Source: an uncultured Prochlorococcus sp. (GTDB lineage: Bacteria; Cyanobacteriota; Cyanobacteriia; PCC-6307; Cyanobiaceae). Taken from it: 64,000 bases of DNA. The stretch's first letter is position 1, and every line of letters begins with the position of its first letter. Location: NCBI GenBank assembly GCA_902617605.1, contig CACMXO010000002.1, forward strand, positions 1 through 64,000, given 5' to 3'. Below the pieces are notes generated by a model. It did no database searches. It was not told where the DNA came from and worked only from the letters and a program-made list of their open reading frames with translations. Positions 1 through 8,332 of this stretch are shown here, piece by piece. The position numbers were made by a program, and so were the translations under genes.

Positions 1-1037
1 AAATAGAAACATTCATAGCCCAAGGGAGGACTTCAGTAATAAGATTCAAGATTGATGAGAAAATTGAAATTAAATGGGTAGATCAGATAAGAGGTGAAAT
101 TAAGTGGCAAGGGAAGGATTTGGGTGGAGATTTAGTTTTGTCAAGAAGGGCTAAGGGATATGAGGTTGGAGATCCTTTGTATAATCTTGCAGTTGTAGTT
201 GACGATAATTTCATGAATATTACTCATGTTGTAAGGGGTGAAGACCATATCTCGAACACTGCAAAACAAATATTGCTTTATGAAGCATTAAATTTTAATT
301 TACCAACTTTTTCGCATACACCCTTAATACTTAATAGTGAAGGAAAAAAATTATCTAAAAGAGATTGCGTAACTTCAATCGACGAATTTAGAGACATGGG
401 ATATTTACCTGAGGCCTTATCAAACTATATGGCCTTTTTAGGTTGGTCTCCAAAATCTGCCGACAGAGAAATACTTTCACTTGAGGAGATATCTGAAATT
501 TTTGACTTAAAAGAAATTAATAAAGCTGGAGCCAAATTCAGTTGGGAAAAACTCAACTGGATTAATTCTCAATATATAAAAAATATGGAATCAATAAGGT
601 TAAGTGAGATCATGTGGAAATACTGGGATGATAATGGTTGGGTGCCTCCATCTCAAGAATGGGCTCATAAATTAGCAATTTTGCTTAGAGACTCTATGAC
701 TCTTTTAAAAGATTCAATTAATCAATCAAAGCCATTCTTCTTAATCCCTACAATTCAAAAAGAAGGTCAAGATTTTCTAGAGAACAGGGATAGCAAATTA
801 TCTCTAAAACTAATCTTAAATTATTTAATTGAGCAAAATACTATAAAAATAAATAAAGAGAAAGCGAAAGAAATAATAAACGAAATCTCAAAAAAGCATA
901 ATATTAAAAAAGGGATATTAATGAAATCACTAAGAGTAGCCTTTTTTGGATCTCTCAGTGGGCCAGATTTAATTCAAAGTTGGGAGCTTTTAGCTGAGAG
1001 TAAAACTGATAGAACTCGAATTGAAAGATGTCTTTAA
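1..1037 (+). CDS. gltX: Glutamyl-tRNA synthetase, 3' portion (5' end outside window)
   Basis: Class I aminoacyl-tRNA synthetase that charges tRNA-Glu with glutamate; its product feeds both translation and the C5 pathway to chlorophyll and heme. The open frame runs without a stop from the first bases of the window (codons in phase with position 3), so the gene enters from the left and the TTG at 120 is internal. Visible family marks are RGEDHI near 235-252 and KLSKR at about 348-362, the equivalent of the KMSKS ATP-binding loop. The C-terminal anticodon-binding helical part follows to the stop. It converges on the antiporter gene with a 10-base gap. The identification is secure; only the missing N-terminus (HIGH motif) cannot be checked. 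Confidence 0.96.
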   Translation, partial: IETFIAQGRTSVIRFKIDEKIEIKWVDQIRGEIKWQGKDLGGDLVLSRRAKGYEVGDPLYNLAVVVDDNFMNITHVVRGEDHISNTAKQILLYEALNFNLPTFSHTPLILNSEGKKLSKRDCVTSIDEFRDMGYLPEALSNYMAFLGWSPKSADREILSLEEISEIFDLKEINKAGAKFSWEKLNWINSQYIKNMESIRLSEIMWKYWDDNGWVPPSQEWAHKLAILLRDSMTLLKDSINQSKPFFLIPTIQKEGQDFLENRDSKLSLKLILNYLIEQNTIKINKEKAKEIINEISKKHNIKKGILMKSLRVAFFGSLSGPDLIQSWELLAESKTDRTRIERCL

Positions 1038-1047
1038 TCAATTAAAA

Positions 1048-2244
1048 TTAATTTTTTTGGCCTAGTTCAAGTCTATTTGCCAAAGGTTTAGCTGAAAGTC
1101 CTTGTATTCCTACTGTCATCAAAATAGTAAGGAAAACTAAACCTTGGAGACGTCCAGCTCCAAGGATCCCAGACTGCTCTAATCTGATAGAGAAAAGAGA
1201 AGCTACAGCTGCAGTAACAATACCTCTTGGGGCTAACCAGGCTAAAAATATTTTTTCTTTCAAGTTCAAGTCTTTACCCATTGTTGCTATCCAGATAGCG
1301 ATAGGGCGAACAATTACCATCAACATAAAAACGCAAACAACCCCTCCCCAGCCAAGCGGACTTAATTCACCCCAAGAAACGTCAGCGGCCAAAAGAGGGA
1401 AAAGGACTGTTATTGCTAATTGAGCTAACTCACCTATTAGATTATCCAATCTCTCTTTATCTATAACTTCCCTTTTGCCTACAATAAAACCTGCCGCGAC
1501 TGAAGCAGGCAAGCCAGATTCTGGTAAAAAATATTCGCAAATTCCATACACAAGGAAAATAAATCCAAGGGTAACTTGAAGCTCTATTCCAAATGAGGCT
1601 TCATTTTTTATTTTTTTTAAAATTTCTGATAGTAACCATCCTGCACTTAATCCGATTAAAACTCCTCCCCCTAATCTTTGCATTAATGCTATAAATACAT
1701 CGTTAATCCCATGAAGATCTCCTAAAGTCAATTCTAAAAGCAGTAACGCTAATACTGCACCAATTGGTTCAAGCAACAACCCCTCAGCTTTTAAAACTTC
1801 AGAGAGTGGGGAGGTTAATTTTATTTGTTCCACTAATGGAGAGACAACAGTTGGTCCAGTAGCTAGAACTATGGCACTATATATTCCTGCGACTTGCCAT
1901 GAGAGGCCAGCGAGCCAATGAGCAATAAAAATTCCAACTGATAATGAAATAAAAAGTCTTACCAATGAAATTTTCAAAACAGTATTTCTTATATTCCCCT
2001 CAGGTAGTTTTAAATTTAATCCCCCTTCAAAAAGAACCAAACAGACCAAAAGCCCCACAATAGTTTCAAGCCCTTGCCCAAGATCTAAAGGCTCAACAAG
2101 TCCTAATCCTGATCTTCCAATGAATAATCCAGAAAGCAATAAAATAACAACACTGGGGAATCCTGTAAAAGAAGAAAATAATCGAGCGCAAGCGCCTGCA
2201 AATACAGTTATCCCCCAAAGTAATCCAAGCCTTTCAGGCGTCAT
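1048..2244 (-). CDS. Cation/proton antiporter, NhaP-type (CPA1)
   Basis: Polytopic membrane protein of 398 residues, hydrophobic throughout, matching the sodium or potassium/proton exchangers of the monovalent cation:proton antiporter family. The family segments are visible: ATGPTVVSPL at residues 128-137 and EGLLLEPIGA at 154-163. In many relatives the second motif has Asp where this protein has Glu159, so the likely ion-binding acid is conserved only in charge. There is no C-terminal cytosolic TrkA-type domain, and the protein ends soon after the last membrane span. It probably helps maintain ion and pH balance in seawater. Which cation it carries cannot be read from the sequence. Confidence 0.88.
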   Translation of the reverse strand: MTPERLGLLWGITVFAGACARLFSSFTGFPSVVILLLSGLFIGRSGLGLVEPLDLGQGLETIVGLLVCLVLFEGGLNLKLPEGNIRNTVLKISLVRLFISLSVGIFIAHWLAGLSWQVAGIYSAIVLATGPTVVSPLVEQIKLTSPLSEVLKAEGLLLEPIGAVLALLLLELTLGDLHGINDVFIALMQRLGGGVLIGLSAGWLLSEILKKIKNEASFGIELQVTLGFIFLVYGICEYFLPESGLPASVAAGFIVGKREVIDKERLDNLIGELAQLAITVLFPLLAADVSWGELSPLGWGGVVCVFMLMVIVRPIAIWIATMGKDLNLKEKIFLAWLAPRGIVTAAVASLFSIRLEQSGILGAGRLQGLVFLTILMTVGIQGLSAKPLANRLELGQKN

Positions 2245-2407
2245 ATAAAATTATAAATAATGAAAAAACTAATTATTTTGATTAAATCAATAATCTTATC
2301 TCAAGTCCAATAAATACAATACTTTTTAATTTAATTCATCGGCTAATCAAGAGAAATTTTATTGAATCTTTCAAAACTACTTTTTTAGAAAATCAATTTT
2401 ATTTCTA

Positions 2408-2584
2408 TTAAGAAAACTGACTTATTAGAGCAATAATTATAAAAATAATTCCTATTCCAACAGTTGCCATTCTTCCATTCCATATCTCAGCTTGAGGGGT
2501 AAAACCTCTTTTCCACAAATTCAGTTCATTTTTATCAACGAATTTTTTTGTCTCTTTAATCTCGATTTTAGGTTGTTTATTCAT
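2408..2584 (-). CDS. hli: High-light-inducible protein (Hli/HLIP/SCP), 58 aa
   Basis: A small gene read directly from the sequence: ATG at 2584, TAA at 2408-2410, 58 residues. Residues 33-40 (EIWNGRMA) match the chlorophyll a/b-binding motif of high-light-inducible proteins (AExxNGRxAM), followed by a single hydrophobic span ending LISQFS. Members of this family bind chlorophyll and carotenoid in the thylakoid and protect photosystem assembly intermediates under high light. It starts 5 bases after the tsaD stop on the same strand, so it may be cotranscribed with tsaD or have its own promoter inside tsaD. The residues after NGRMA are ATVGIGIIF rather than the classical AMIGF, a mild divergence. 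Prochlorococcus carries many hli copies; which one this is cannot be decided here. Confidence 0.9.
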   Translation of the reverse strand: MNKQPKIEIKETKKFVDKNELNLWKRGFTPQAEIWNGRMATVGIGIIFIIIALISQFS

Positions 2585-2589
2585 TGAAA

Positions 2590-3660
2590 TTAGAATGGAG
2601 GGTTTTCTTGATAAAGGCTATTTGCTTGTTCAATTGATAGTCTTCCTGCGACACCTAATTTAAGGGAACTTAAATGATCCTTAAATTTGATTCTGAACAA
2701 CGCAGCCGCTCCAATCATTGCCGCATTATCTGTACAAAGATCAAGAGGTGCTAAATGAACTTTAATAGATTTTTTACTAGCTTCACTATTCATCATTTTT
2801 CTTAATGTATTGTTAGCAGCCACTCCCCCAACCACAACTACATTATCCAAGCCATGATCTACTGCGCATTTTATTGTTCTCTCTACCAAAACCTCTGCCA
2901 CTACTCTCTCAAAACTTGCAGCAATATCTGTAATTGGAACGGTCTCTCCCGCCAAATTTATTCTCTCAACTAATCTTAATACGGCAGTTTTTAAACCACT
3001 AAAAGAGAAATCATATTTAAGAAATCCACCTTTTTTATCAGAGATCTTACATTTTGGTAAATTAAATTTCATTGGGTCCCCATTTTTAGCAATCTTTTCA
3101 ATTGCCGGTCCTCCTGGATAACTAAGACCTAATAGTCTGCCAACTTTATCAAAGGCTTCTCCAGCAGCATCATCAAAACTTTTCCCAAGTCTTTGCATCC
3201 CCCTACTATCATCTACCTTTATCAATTCAGTATGCCCGCCGCTAACAAGTAATGTAAGAAAAGATTTCTTTGGATAGTTTTCTGAAAATAGAATTGAAGA
3301 TAAATGACCCTCCAAGTGATGAATTCCCAAAAATGGTTTTGAATGTAACATGCAAAGTGATCTTGCGGTTATAGAGCCAACTCGTAAACAACCAACTAAT
3401 CCAGGAGCTACAGTTGACGCAATATAATCGACTTCCTCAATTTTAATTTTTGCTTCTTCTAGAGCCTTATCTAAAACAAAAGGTAATAATTCTAAATGCT
3501 TTCTAGCTGCAAGTTCAGGCACAACTCCTCCCCATTTTGAATGATCTTCAATTTGAGAGGCAATTATATTTGAATGTATTCTGAAAGTATCGCCAATATT
3601 AGAAACTATTGAGACAGATGTCTCATCACAACTTGTTTCAATAGCTAAAACTTTATGCAT
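2590..3660 (-). CDS. tsaD: tRNA N6-adenosine threonylcarbamoyltransferase TsaD
   Basis: Transfers the threonylcarbamoyl group from threonylcarbamoyl-AMP to A37 of ANN-decoding tRNAs (t6A synthesis), in complex with TsaB and TsaE. The 356-residue length is normal. The N-terminus has the ASKHA-type phosphate loop ETSCDETSVSIV (8-19), then VVPELAARKH (46-55), the metal-binding pair in HHLEGH (His115 and His119), LVSGGHTEL, and a C-terminal VVVGGVAANN segment. All expected motifs are present. A small hli gene follows 5 bases downstream on the same strand, and psaF is divergent upstream across about 75 bases that must hold both promoters. Confidence 0.97.
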   Translation of the reverse strand: MHKVLAIETSCDETSVSIVSNIGDTFRIHSNIIASQIEDHSKWGGVVPELAARKHLELLPFVLDKALEEAKIKIEEVDYIASTVAPGLVGCLRVGSITARSLCMLHSKPFLGIHHLEGHLSSILFSENYPKKSFLTLLVSGGHTELIKVDDSRGMQRLGKSFDDAAGEAFDKVGRLLGLSYPGGPAIEKIAKNGDPMKFNLPKCKISDKKGGFLKYDFSFSGLKTAVLRLVERINLAGETVPITDIAASFERVVAEVLVERTIKCAVDHGLDNVVVVGGVAANNTLRKMMNSEASKKSIKVHLAPLDLCTDNAAMIGAAALFRIKFKDHLSSLKLGVAGRLSIEQANSLYQENPPF

Positions 3661-3734
3661 TTTTGATTCAACTTGTTCTATTTTAATATTAATTTCTTAC
3701 TTAACACACTATAAGGAATTAAAGATTGCAACTT

Positions 3735-4289
3735 ATGAAATTCTTTTTTTCAATCATAACCTCAGTTTTTCTGTTCCTCGGAATTACTCCAATTGCTCTA
3801 GCTGCAAATGGGCCTGCATTAAACGCAGATAGAGCTAGCACAGAATATACCGCTTCAGCCCTCACAAAATGCTCTGAAAATCCTAAATTCATTGAGAGAG
3901 CAAATTCTGCAACTACTCAAAAAGACATAGCAAGATTTGAAAGATATGGGAAAGCATCATGCGGAGATGATGGTCTACCTCATTTAATAATTGGACCTCC
4001 TCTTGAGCCATGGGGGGCCCTTCTAAATAGAGGTCATGAAGGAGATTTACTTATTCCCGGAGTATTGTTCATTTACATTGCTGGAATAATAGGTTGGTCA
4101 GGAAGAGAGTATCTAATTGAATCAAAAAAGACTAAGAATCCAGCAGATCTTGAGATCATTATTGATCTAGACTTAGCCAGAAAATGTCTTGTAAAAGGAG
4201 CCCAATGGCCTCTTCTTGCTAATAAACAAGGTAGAAATGGAGATTTAAGAGAGAAAGATAACAATATTACTCTTAATGGTCCTCGCTAA
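3735..4289 (+). CDS. psaF: Photosystem I subunit III (PsaF)
   Basis: Photosystem I subunit that lies on the lumenal side with one membrane span and helps dock plastocyanin or cytochrome c6. The ATG at 3735 is chosen; a TTG three codons upstream (3726) would extend it slightly. A typical signal peptide ends at PIALA, giving a mature start at ANGPALNADRA. The central region ADRAS...TKCSENPKF and the membrane segment IPGVLFIYIAGIIGW are characteristic of the family. An AAGGAAT stretch 15-20 bases upstream could serve as ribosome binding site. psaJ follows 28 bases later, the usual psaF-psaJ pairing. Confidence 0.97.
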   Translation: MKFFFSIITSVFLFLGITPIALAANGPALNADRASTEYTASALTKCSENPKFIERANSATTQKDIARFERYGKASCGDDGLPHLIIGPPLEPWGALLNRGHEGDLLIPGVLFIYIAGIIGWSGREYLIESKKTKNPADLEIIIDLDLARKCLVKGAQWPLLANKQGRNGDLREKDNNITLNGPR

Positions 4290-4317
4290 ACATCCTTAAA
4301 AAACTTTCATAAAACAA

Positions 4318-4452
4318 ATGTTCAAAATTCTAAACACAAAATTTGTCAGATCTGCTCCAGTGGTAGCAGCAATTTGGCTAAGCCTTACAGCTGGAATAAT
4401 TATTGAATTTAATAGGTTTTTCCCAGATTTATTATTCCATCCAATGAGTTGA
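4318..4452 (+). CDS. psaJ: Photosystem I subunit IX (PsaJ), 44 aa
   Basis: Small hydrophobic photosystem I subunit next to PsaF, which it helps stabilise. The frame runs from ATG at 4318 to TGA at 4450-4452 and encodes 44 residues. Recognisable parts are the N-terminus [20 protein letters not shown], one membrane helix, and the C-terminus [13 protein letters not shown], all typical of PsaJ. It lies 28 bases behind psaF, so the two are almost certainly cotranscribed, and an intrinsic terminator follows at 4462-4497. Identification is secure despite the size. Confidence 0.96.
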   Translation: MFKILNTKFVRSAPVVAAIWLSLTAGIIIEFNRFFPDLLFHPMS

Positions 4453-4461
4453 TAAATAGAA

Positions 4462-4497
4462 AATAATCAAGTTTTTATTAACTTGATTATTTTTTTT
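4462..4497 (+). terminator. Intrinsic terminator after psaFJ, overlapping the end of gmk
   Basis: An 11-bp inverted repeat (arms 4462-4472 and 4481-4491, AATAATCAAGT with its complement) encloses an 8-base loop and is followed by a run of seven T. It sits 10 bases after the psaJ stop. The arms overlap the last codons of the convergent gmk gene (stop at 4467-4469), and an A-rich stretch on the left side would give a U-rich tail on the other strand, so it may terminate both directions. Confidence 0.75.
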
Positions 4498-5021
4498 GCT
4501 GTTTCATCAACATTGTGATTTGTTAATGCAAAATCAAATTCATTTGATACTGAAATCTCATAATTAGCCCTTGAGAGTCTTTTTTTAATTGCCTCTTCTT
4601 TCTCTGTACCTCTATTTCTTATTCTTCTCTCTAACTCTTCTTTATCCGGAGGTAGTAAAAATATTGACTGTGAATTGGGAAACTTATTTTTTATTTGCCT
4701 TGCACCCTCTACTTCAATTTCAAGTAGTACGGTAAATCCCTTTTTTATTTTCTCATTAACAGAAGACAAAGGCGTTCCATAGTAGTTCCCAGCAAATTGA
4801 GCCCATTCAAGAAAAAGGTTTTGATCAATCATTTCTTTAAACTTTTCTTGGTTTAAGAAATAATAATTTTCTCCGTCCTTCTCTCCCTCTCTAGGTTTTC
4901 TAGTAGTAGCAGATATTGAAAGCCAAAAATCTTTTTCTTTACCTAATATTTCTTTAACAACTGTTCCTTTACCTACCCCGCTTGGTCCAGTAAGGATAAT
5001 AAGTTTTTTTTGATTTTTCAT
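4467..5021 (-). CDS. gmk: Guanylate kinase
   Basis: Phosphorylates GMP to GDP with ATP, a required step in guanine nucleotide synthesis. The 184-residue protein begins MKNQKKLIILTGPSGVGKGT, with the Walker A loop GPSGVGKGT at 12-20. It has the GMP-binding segment TTRKPREGEKDGENYYF and the lid region EELERRIRNRGTEKEEAIKKR, all standard for the family. It ends inside the terminator hairpin shared with psaJ. It is divergent from the RqcH-like gene across 49 bases. Confidence 0.97.
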   Translation of the reverse strand: MKNQKKLIILTGPSGVGKGTVVKEILGKEKDFWLSISATTRKPREGEKDGENYYFLNQEKFKEMIDQNLFLEWAQFAGNYYGTPLSSVNEKIKKGFTVLLEIEVEGARQIKNKFPNSQSIFLLPPDKEELERRIRNRGTEKEEAIKKRLSRANYEISVSNEFDFALTNHNVDETAKKIIKLIKT

Positions 5022-5070
5022 ATGAAATTTTTTACAGTAAAATAAACATCTTGTGAATTAAAAAGAAATA

Positions 5071-6795
5071 ATGCAAAAAGGTGTTCCACAGATAATGGAT
5101 ATTACATCTATTAGATCTGTCTTGCATTATTTGACAAAGAACATCTTACCTACAAAGTTTGAGACTGCCCAACAACCAGAGCCTAATACAATTCAATTAT
5201 GTTTCAGAGGAGTTGATTCTCAAACATGGTTAGAAGTTTCATGGAATGGAGAATCTCCAAGAATACTAAAGATAAATAAGCCAGAAAAGATTGGGAGAGA
5301 AAGCACACTTTCTAAACAAATAAGATACGGATTAAAGTATATGGCTTTAATTTCGATTGATCAAGATGATTTCGAGAGAGTTATAAAATTTAGTTTTGCG
5401 AAAAAACCTGGAGATGAAATTAATAAGTATTTAATTTTTGAATTAATGGGAAAACATAGTAATATTTTTTATCTGGATAATAAACATAAAATAATTGCCG
5501 TTGGTAAACAAATTAAATCAAGTCAATCTAGTTTCAGAACAATTTCAACAGGATCAATTTATTCTGGCCCTCCAGTCAATCTCAAAAAACAACCTAGAGA
5601 AGATGAGTCTTTTCAATCATGGAAAGACTCAATTTCAATGGTACCTGAGTCTCTGAAATACTGTTTAATAAATACATATCAAGGCGTAAGCCCTATCCTC
5701 ACAAAACAATTGGAGGTTATTAGTAAAACTGACAATCCGCAAATAATGGGAAAAAATATCGATTTCATTAGCGATTCAGACTTAAAGGAGATATTTAAAA
5801 ATTGGAAGATTTGGATAAATAGGTTTAAAAACAATAACTTTAAGTTTTCAACATTTAACAATGATTTTTATTGCGTTTGGTTTTTTGATAAAGAAATTAA
5901 TTGCGAAAATAAAATAGATTTATGCACTAGTTTAGAGAATTATTATGATTATCATCTGAAACAAAAAAAACTTGAATTTTTGGAAAAGAAAATTGAAGGG
6001 ATAATTTTTAAACAGACCAATACTGAGAAAAAGAATTTAAATATTCAATATGATCTTCTGACAAAATCAGAAAACTACGAGATATATAAAGAAAAAGCTG
6101 ATAATATATTTGCTTCACATGAAATTAAAAAACAAGACATTATAAAGGGACAAAAACTATATAAAAAATCAAAAAAACTAAAGAGATCTAGAGAATTAAT
6201 AAAAGAAAGATTAAGTATTTACAAAACAAATTTAGAGAGATTAGAGGAATTCACTACGCTTCTAGAAAACTTAAATTCTTTAGATAATGAAAAACTTTCT
6301 ATGAGAATCAAACTACTAGAAGAAATTATGGAAGAAATTTGTAACGAGTTTAATATCAATATCAAGAAGCAAAGAGAAGATCAGAAAAGTACATATGAGA
6401 TAGAGTCATCACCAATTCAAATTGACTCTCCCACAGGATTAAAGCTTCAAGTAGGGCGAAATATGAGACAAAATGATTTAATAAGCTTTAAGTTCTCAAA
6501 AAAAGGCGATTTATGGTTTCATGCACAGGAATCACCAGGCAGTCATGTAGTTTTGAAGTCTTCATCTCAAGTAGCATCTGAACAAGATCTTCAAATAGCT
6601 GCAGATTTAGCTGCTTTATTTAGTAAGGCAAAAAGAAACATTAAAGTTCCAATTAATTTAGTAAAGATTAAAGATTTGCAAAAAATCAAAAACGGAGGAA
6701 CGGGTTGCGTTTCCTTTAAAAATGGAGAAACTATTTGGGGAAATCCTACAAGAGGAGAAGATTACATTAAAAAAAATCTTAAAACAGTAATTTAG
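5071..6795 (+). CDS. rqcH: NFACT family ribosome quality control protein (RqcH/Rqc2 homolog)
   Basis: Family known to bind obstructed 50S subunits carrying peptidyl-tRNA and to add C-terminal alanine tails; earlier annotated as fibronectin-binding protein. At 574 residues it has an N-terminal NFACT-N domain, a long charged coiled coil (about 300-425), and a C-terminal NFACT-R domain from about 452, with GLKLQVGRNMRQND and DLWFHAQESPGSHVVL. The position of the DR motif needed for tailing in studied homologs seems to read Glu102-Arg103 (DFERVIKF), and the GRHSN segment reads GKHSN (127-131). The start at 5071 is the longest; an ATG at 5095 (MDITSIRSVL) is an equally likely alternative. Family assignment is firm; activity is inferred. 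Confidence 0.88.
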   Translation: MQKGVPQIMDITSIRSVLHYLTKNILPTKFETAQQPEPNTIQLCFRGVDSQTWLEVSWNGESPRILKINKPEKIGRESTLSKQIRYGLKYMALISIDQDDFERVIKFSFAKKPGDEINKYLIFELMGKHSNIFYLDNKHKIIAVGKQIKSSQSSFRTISTGSIYSGPPVNLKKQPREDESFQSWKDSISMVPESLKYCLINTYQGVSPILTKQLEVISKTDNPQIMGKNIDFISDSDLKEIFKNWKIWINRFKNNNFKFSTFNNDFYCVWFFDKEINCENKIDLCTSLENYYDYHLKQKKLEFLEKKIEGIIFKQTNTEKKNLNIQYDLLTKSENYEIYKEKADNIFASHEIKKQDIIKGQKLYKKSKKLKRSRELIKERLSIYKTNLERLEEFTTLLENLNSLDNEKLSMRIKLLEEIMEEICNEFNINIKKQREDQKSTYEIESSPIQIDSPTGLKLQVGRNMRQNDLISFKFSKKGDLWFHAQESPGSHVVLKSSSQVASEQDLQIAADLAALFSKAKRNIKVPINLVKIKDLQKIKNGGTGCVSFKNGETIWGNPTRGEDYIKKNLKTVI

Positions 6796-6824
6796 TTTAT
6801 AATAAAAAAAATTTTTAAATCTAA

Positions 6825-7085
6825 ATGTTTGATTTTCTTTTAGGCACTCATGAATTTTTAGGAAATCATAGTTTTCCAGAATTTATTGTTGGATATCTAT
6901 TTGGTGCTGCATTAATAATTGGAGCTCCTACTGTTTTCTTACTACTTGCCTTCGTAAGCGCTTTAATGAAAACAAATGGGAAAATGGGTGGATATAGAGA
7001 ATATGAAACTTATGGTGAATCATCTTTAAATAATGCCCCTCCTTTCTTATTACCAGATCCAACAAATCCTAAATTAAGCAAATAA
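6825..7085 (+). CDS. Small single-span membrane protein, unknown function
   Basis: An 86-residue protein starting 29 bases after the RqcH-like gene. It has a short polar N-terminus (MFDFLLGTHEFLGNHSF), one clear membrane helix at about residues 22-49 (VGYLFGAALIIGAPTVFLLL), and a polar tail with GGYREYETYGES and a proline-rich end FLLPDPTNPK. I do not recognise a named family. The layout suggests a small thylakoid or plasma membrane protein, perhaps an accessory photosynthetic subunit given the photosynthesis genes nearby, but nothing in the sequence proves that. The reading frame and codon use look like those of its neighbours. Confidence 0.75.
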   Translation: MFDFLLGTHEFLGNHSFPEFIVGYLFGAALIIGAPTVFLLLAFVSALMKTNGKMGGYREYETYGESSLNNAPPFLLPDPTNPKLSK

Positions 7086-7164
7086 TTAAGTTTATCAAAA
7101 ATAAATTGGACTTTGACAATAGTAGTTTTAAACCTTTTTCTTACACAATTTTTATCAAATAATA

Positions 7165-7923
7165 ATGAGAGGTACCGGTCAAAGTGAAAAAAAATTTTCA
7201 GATTCGATGACTTTTAGTGATCATTTAGAGGAGCTTCGTCAAAGGATACTAAACTCAATTTACTCAATACTTATTTCAATATTCTTTAGTTTTCTTATCA
7301 TAAAGCCATTAATATCTTTTTTAGAAATTCCAGCTGGTGATATTCATTTACTACAACTTGCTCCAGGAGAGTTTTTATTTGTAGCTATTAAAGTTGCAGG
7401 TTACAGCGGATTGATAGTTTCTATGCCTTATATTTTTTATCAAATAATATTATTCATTTCTCCTGGTTTAACAAAACAAGAAAAAAGCCTTATCTTGCCT
7501 GCAGTTTTTGGTTCAGGTCTTCTATTTTTTTTAGGATTAATTTTTTCATGGTGGATATTAGTCCCTGCAGCAATAAATTTCTTCATTGGTTTCGGTGCTG
7601 ATATTGTTGAACCAACTTGGTCTATAGAAAGATATTTTGATTTTGTTCTCTTATTAATGTCTAGCACTGCAATAGCTTTTCAATTGCCAGTATTACAATT
7701 TATTCTTGGTTCTCTTGGAATAATCACAACAGAAAAAATGATTTCAAATTGGAAAATGGTTGTAATTTCCTCTGCAATATTATCTGCAGTGATTACCCCT
7801 TCAACTGACCCATTGACTATGTCATTGCTATCTATATCGATTGTGTTTTTATTTTTTGTAGGTACTGGATTAACTTACTTATCAGAAAATCTTAAGTCAA
7901 AAACTCTTTCATCTTCTCATTAA
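7165..7923 (+). CDS. tatC: Sec-independent (Tat) translocase subunit TatC
   Basis: Core receptor of the twin-arginine translocase, which exports folded proteins across the plasma and thylakoid membranes. The 252-residue protein shows the conserved N-terminal cytosolic motif SDHLEELRQRI (His20-Arg25), six predicted membrane helices, and the loop segment FISPGLTKQEK. A likely client, the Rieske protein encoded at 8333, has a twin-arginine-like N-terminus. The last 32 bases overlap the convergent DUF3067 gene, so the two mRNAs share antisense 3' ends. Confidence 0.96.
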   Translation: MRGTGQSEKKFSDSMTFSDHLEELRQRILNSIYSILISIFFSFLIIKPLISFLEIPAGDIHLLQLAPGEFLFVAIKVAGYSGLIVSMPYIFYQIILFISPGLTKQEKSLILPAVFGSGLLFFLGLIFSWWILVPAAINFFIGFGADIVEPTWSIERYFDFVLLLMSSTAIAFQLPVLQFILGSLGIITTEKMISNWKMVVISSAILSAVITPSTDPLTMSLLSISIVFLFFVGTGLTYLSENLKSKTLSSSH

Positions 7924-8209
7924 GATCTAACTGCAAGCTGACAGCTCTACCTAACCTTGGCTTAGCATTGACTTTCTTTAGCCATACCCTTACTTCTTCT
8001 GAATATCCACATCTATTTAAAATCTCGATTTTATCAGCTATCGATTTTTTATATTCATCTTCACTTAAAGGGAATGATTCCTGTCCAAGAAATCCCCACA
8101 TCATTTGAAAATACACGAATTTTCCTCTTCTAAAGAGTCTAAAATCATATTTTTTACCCCAGCGATGAATCAAATAATGTATAACTTCATCTACTATCAA
8201 TGGGTTCAT
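7892..8209 (-). CDS. DUF3067 family protein
   Basis: A 105-residue soluble protein of the cyanobacterial and plastid DUF3067 family. The recognisable features are an N-terminal HRWGKKYDFRLFRRGKF segment, MMWGFLGQESFPLSEDEY in the middle, and KPRLGRAVSLQLDL near the end. In my memory of related genomes, members of this family commonly lie beside petC-petA as here, which hints at a role linked to cytochrome b6f or thylakoid proteins, but that is only inference from context. It overlaps the 3' end of tatC by 32 bases tail to tail and is divergent from petC. Confidence 0.82.
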   Translation of the reverse strand: MNPLIVDEVIHYLIHRWGKKYDFRLFRRGKFVYFQMMWGFLGQESFPLSEDEYKKSIADKIEILNRCGYSEEVRVWLKKVNAKPRLGRAVSLQLDLNEKMKEFLT

Positions 8210-8332
8210 TTAAATCAATTAATTAAGACTTCCTAAACTTTTACTTTAAATTATTAAAAGTCCTATCTATTTGCAACAGAAATTGAACAATTTGCTCCAT
8301 AATAACTAATAAATAACAGAACCAAGTAGCGA

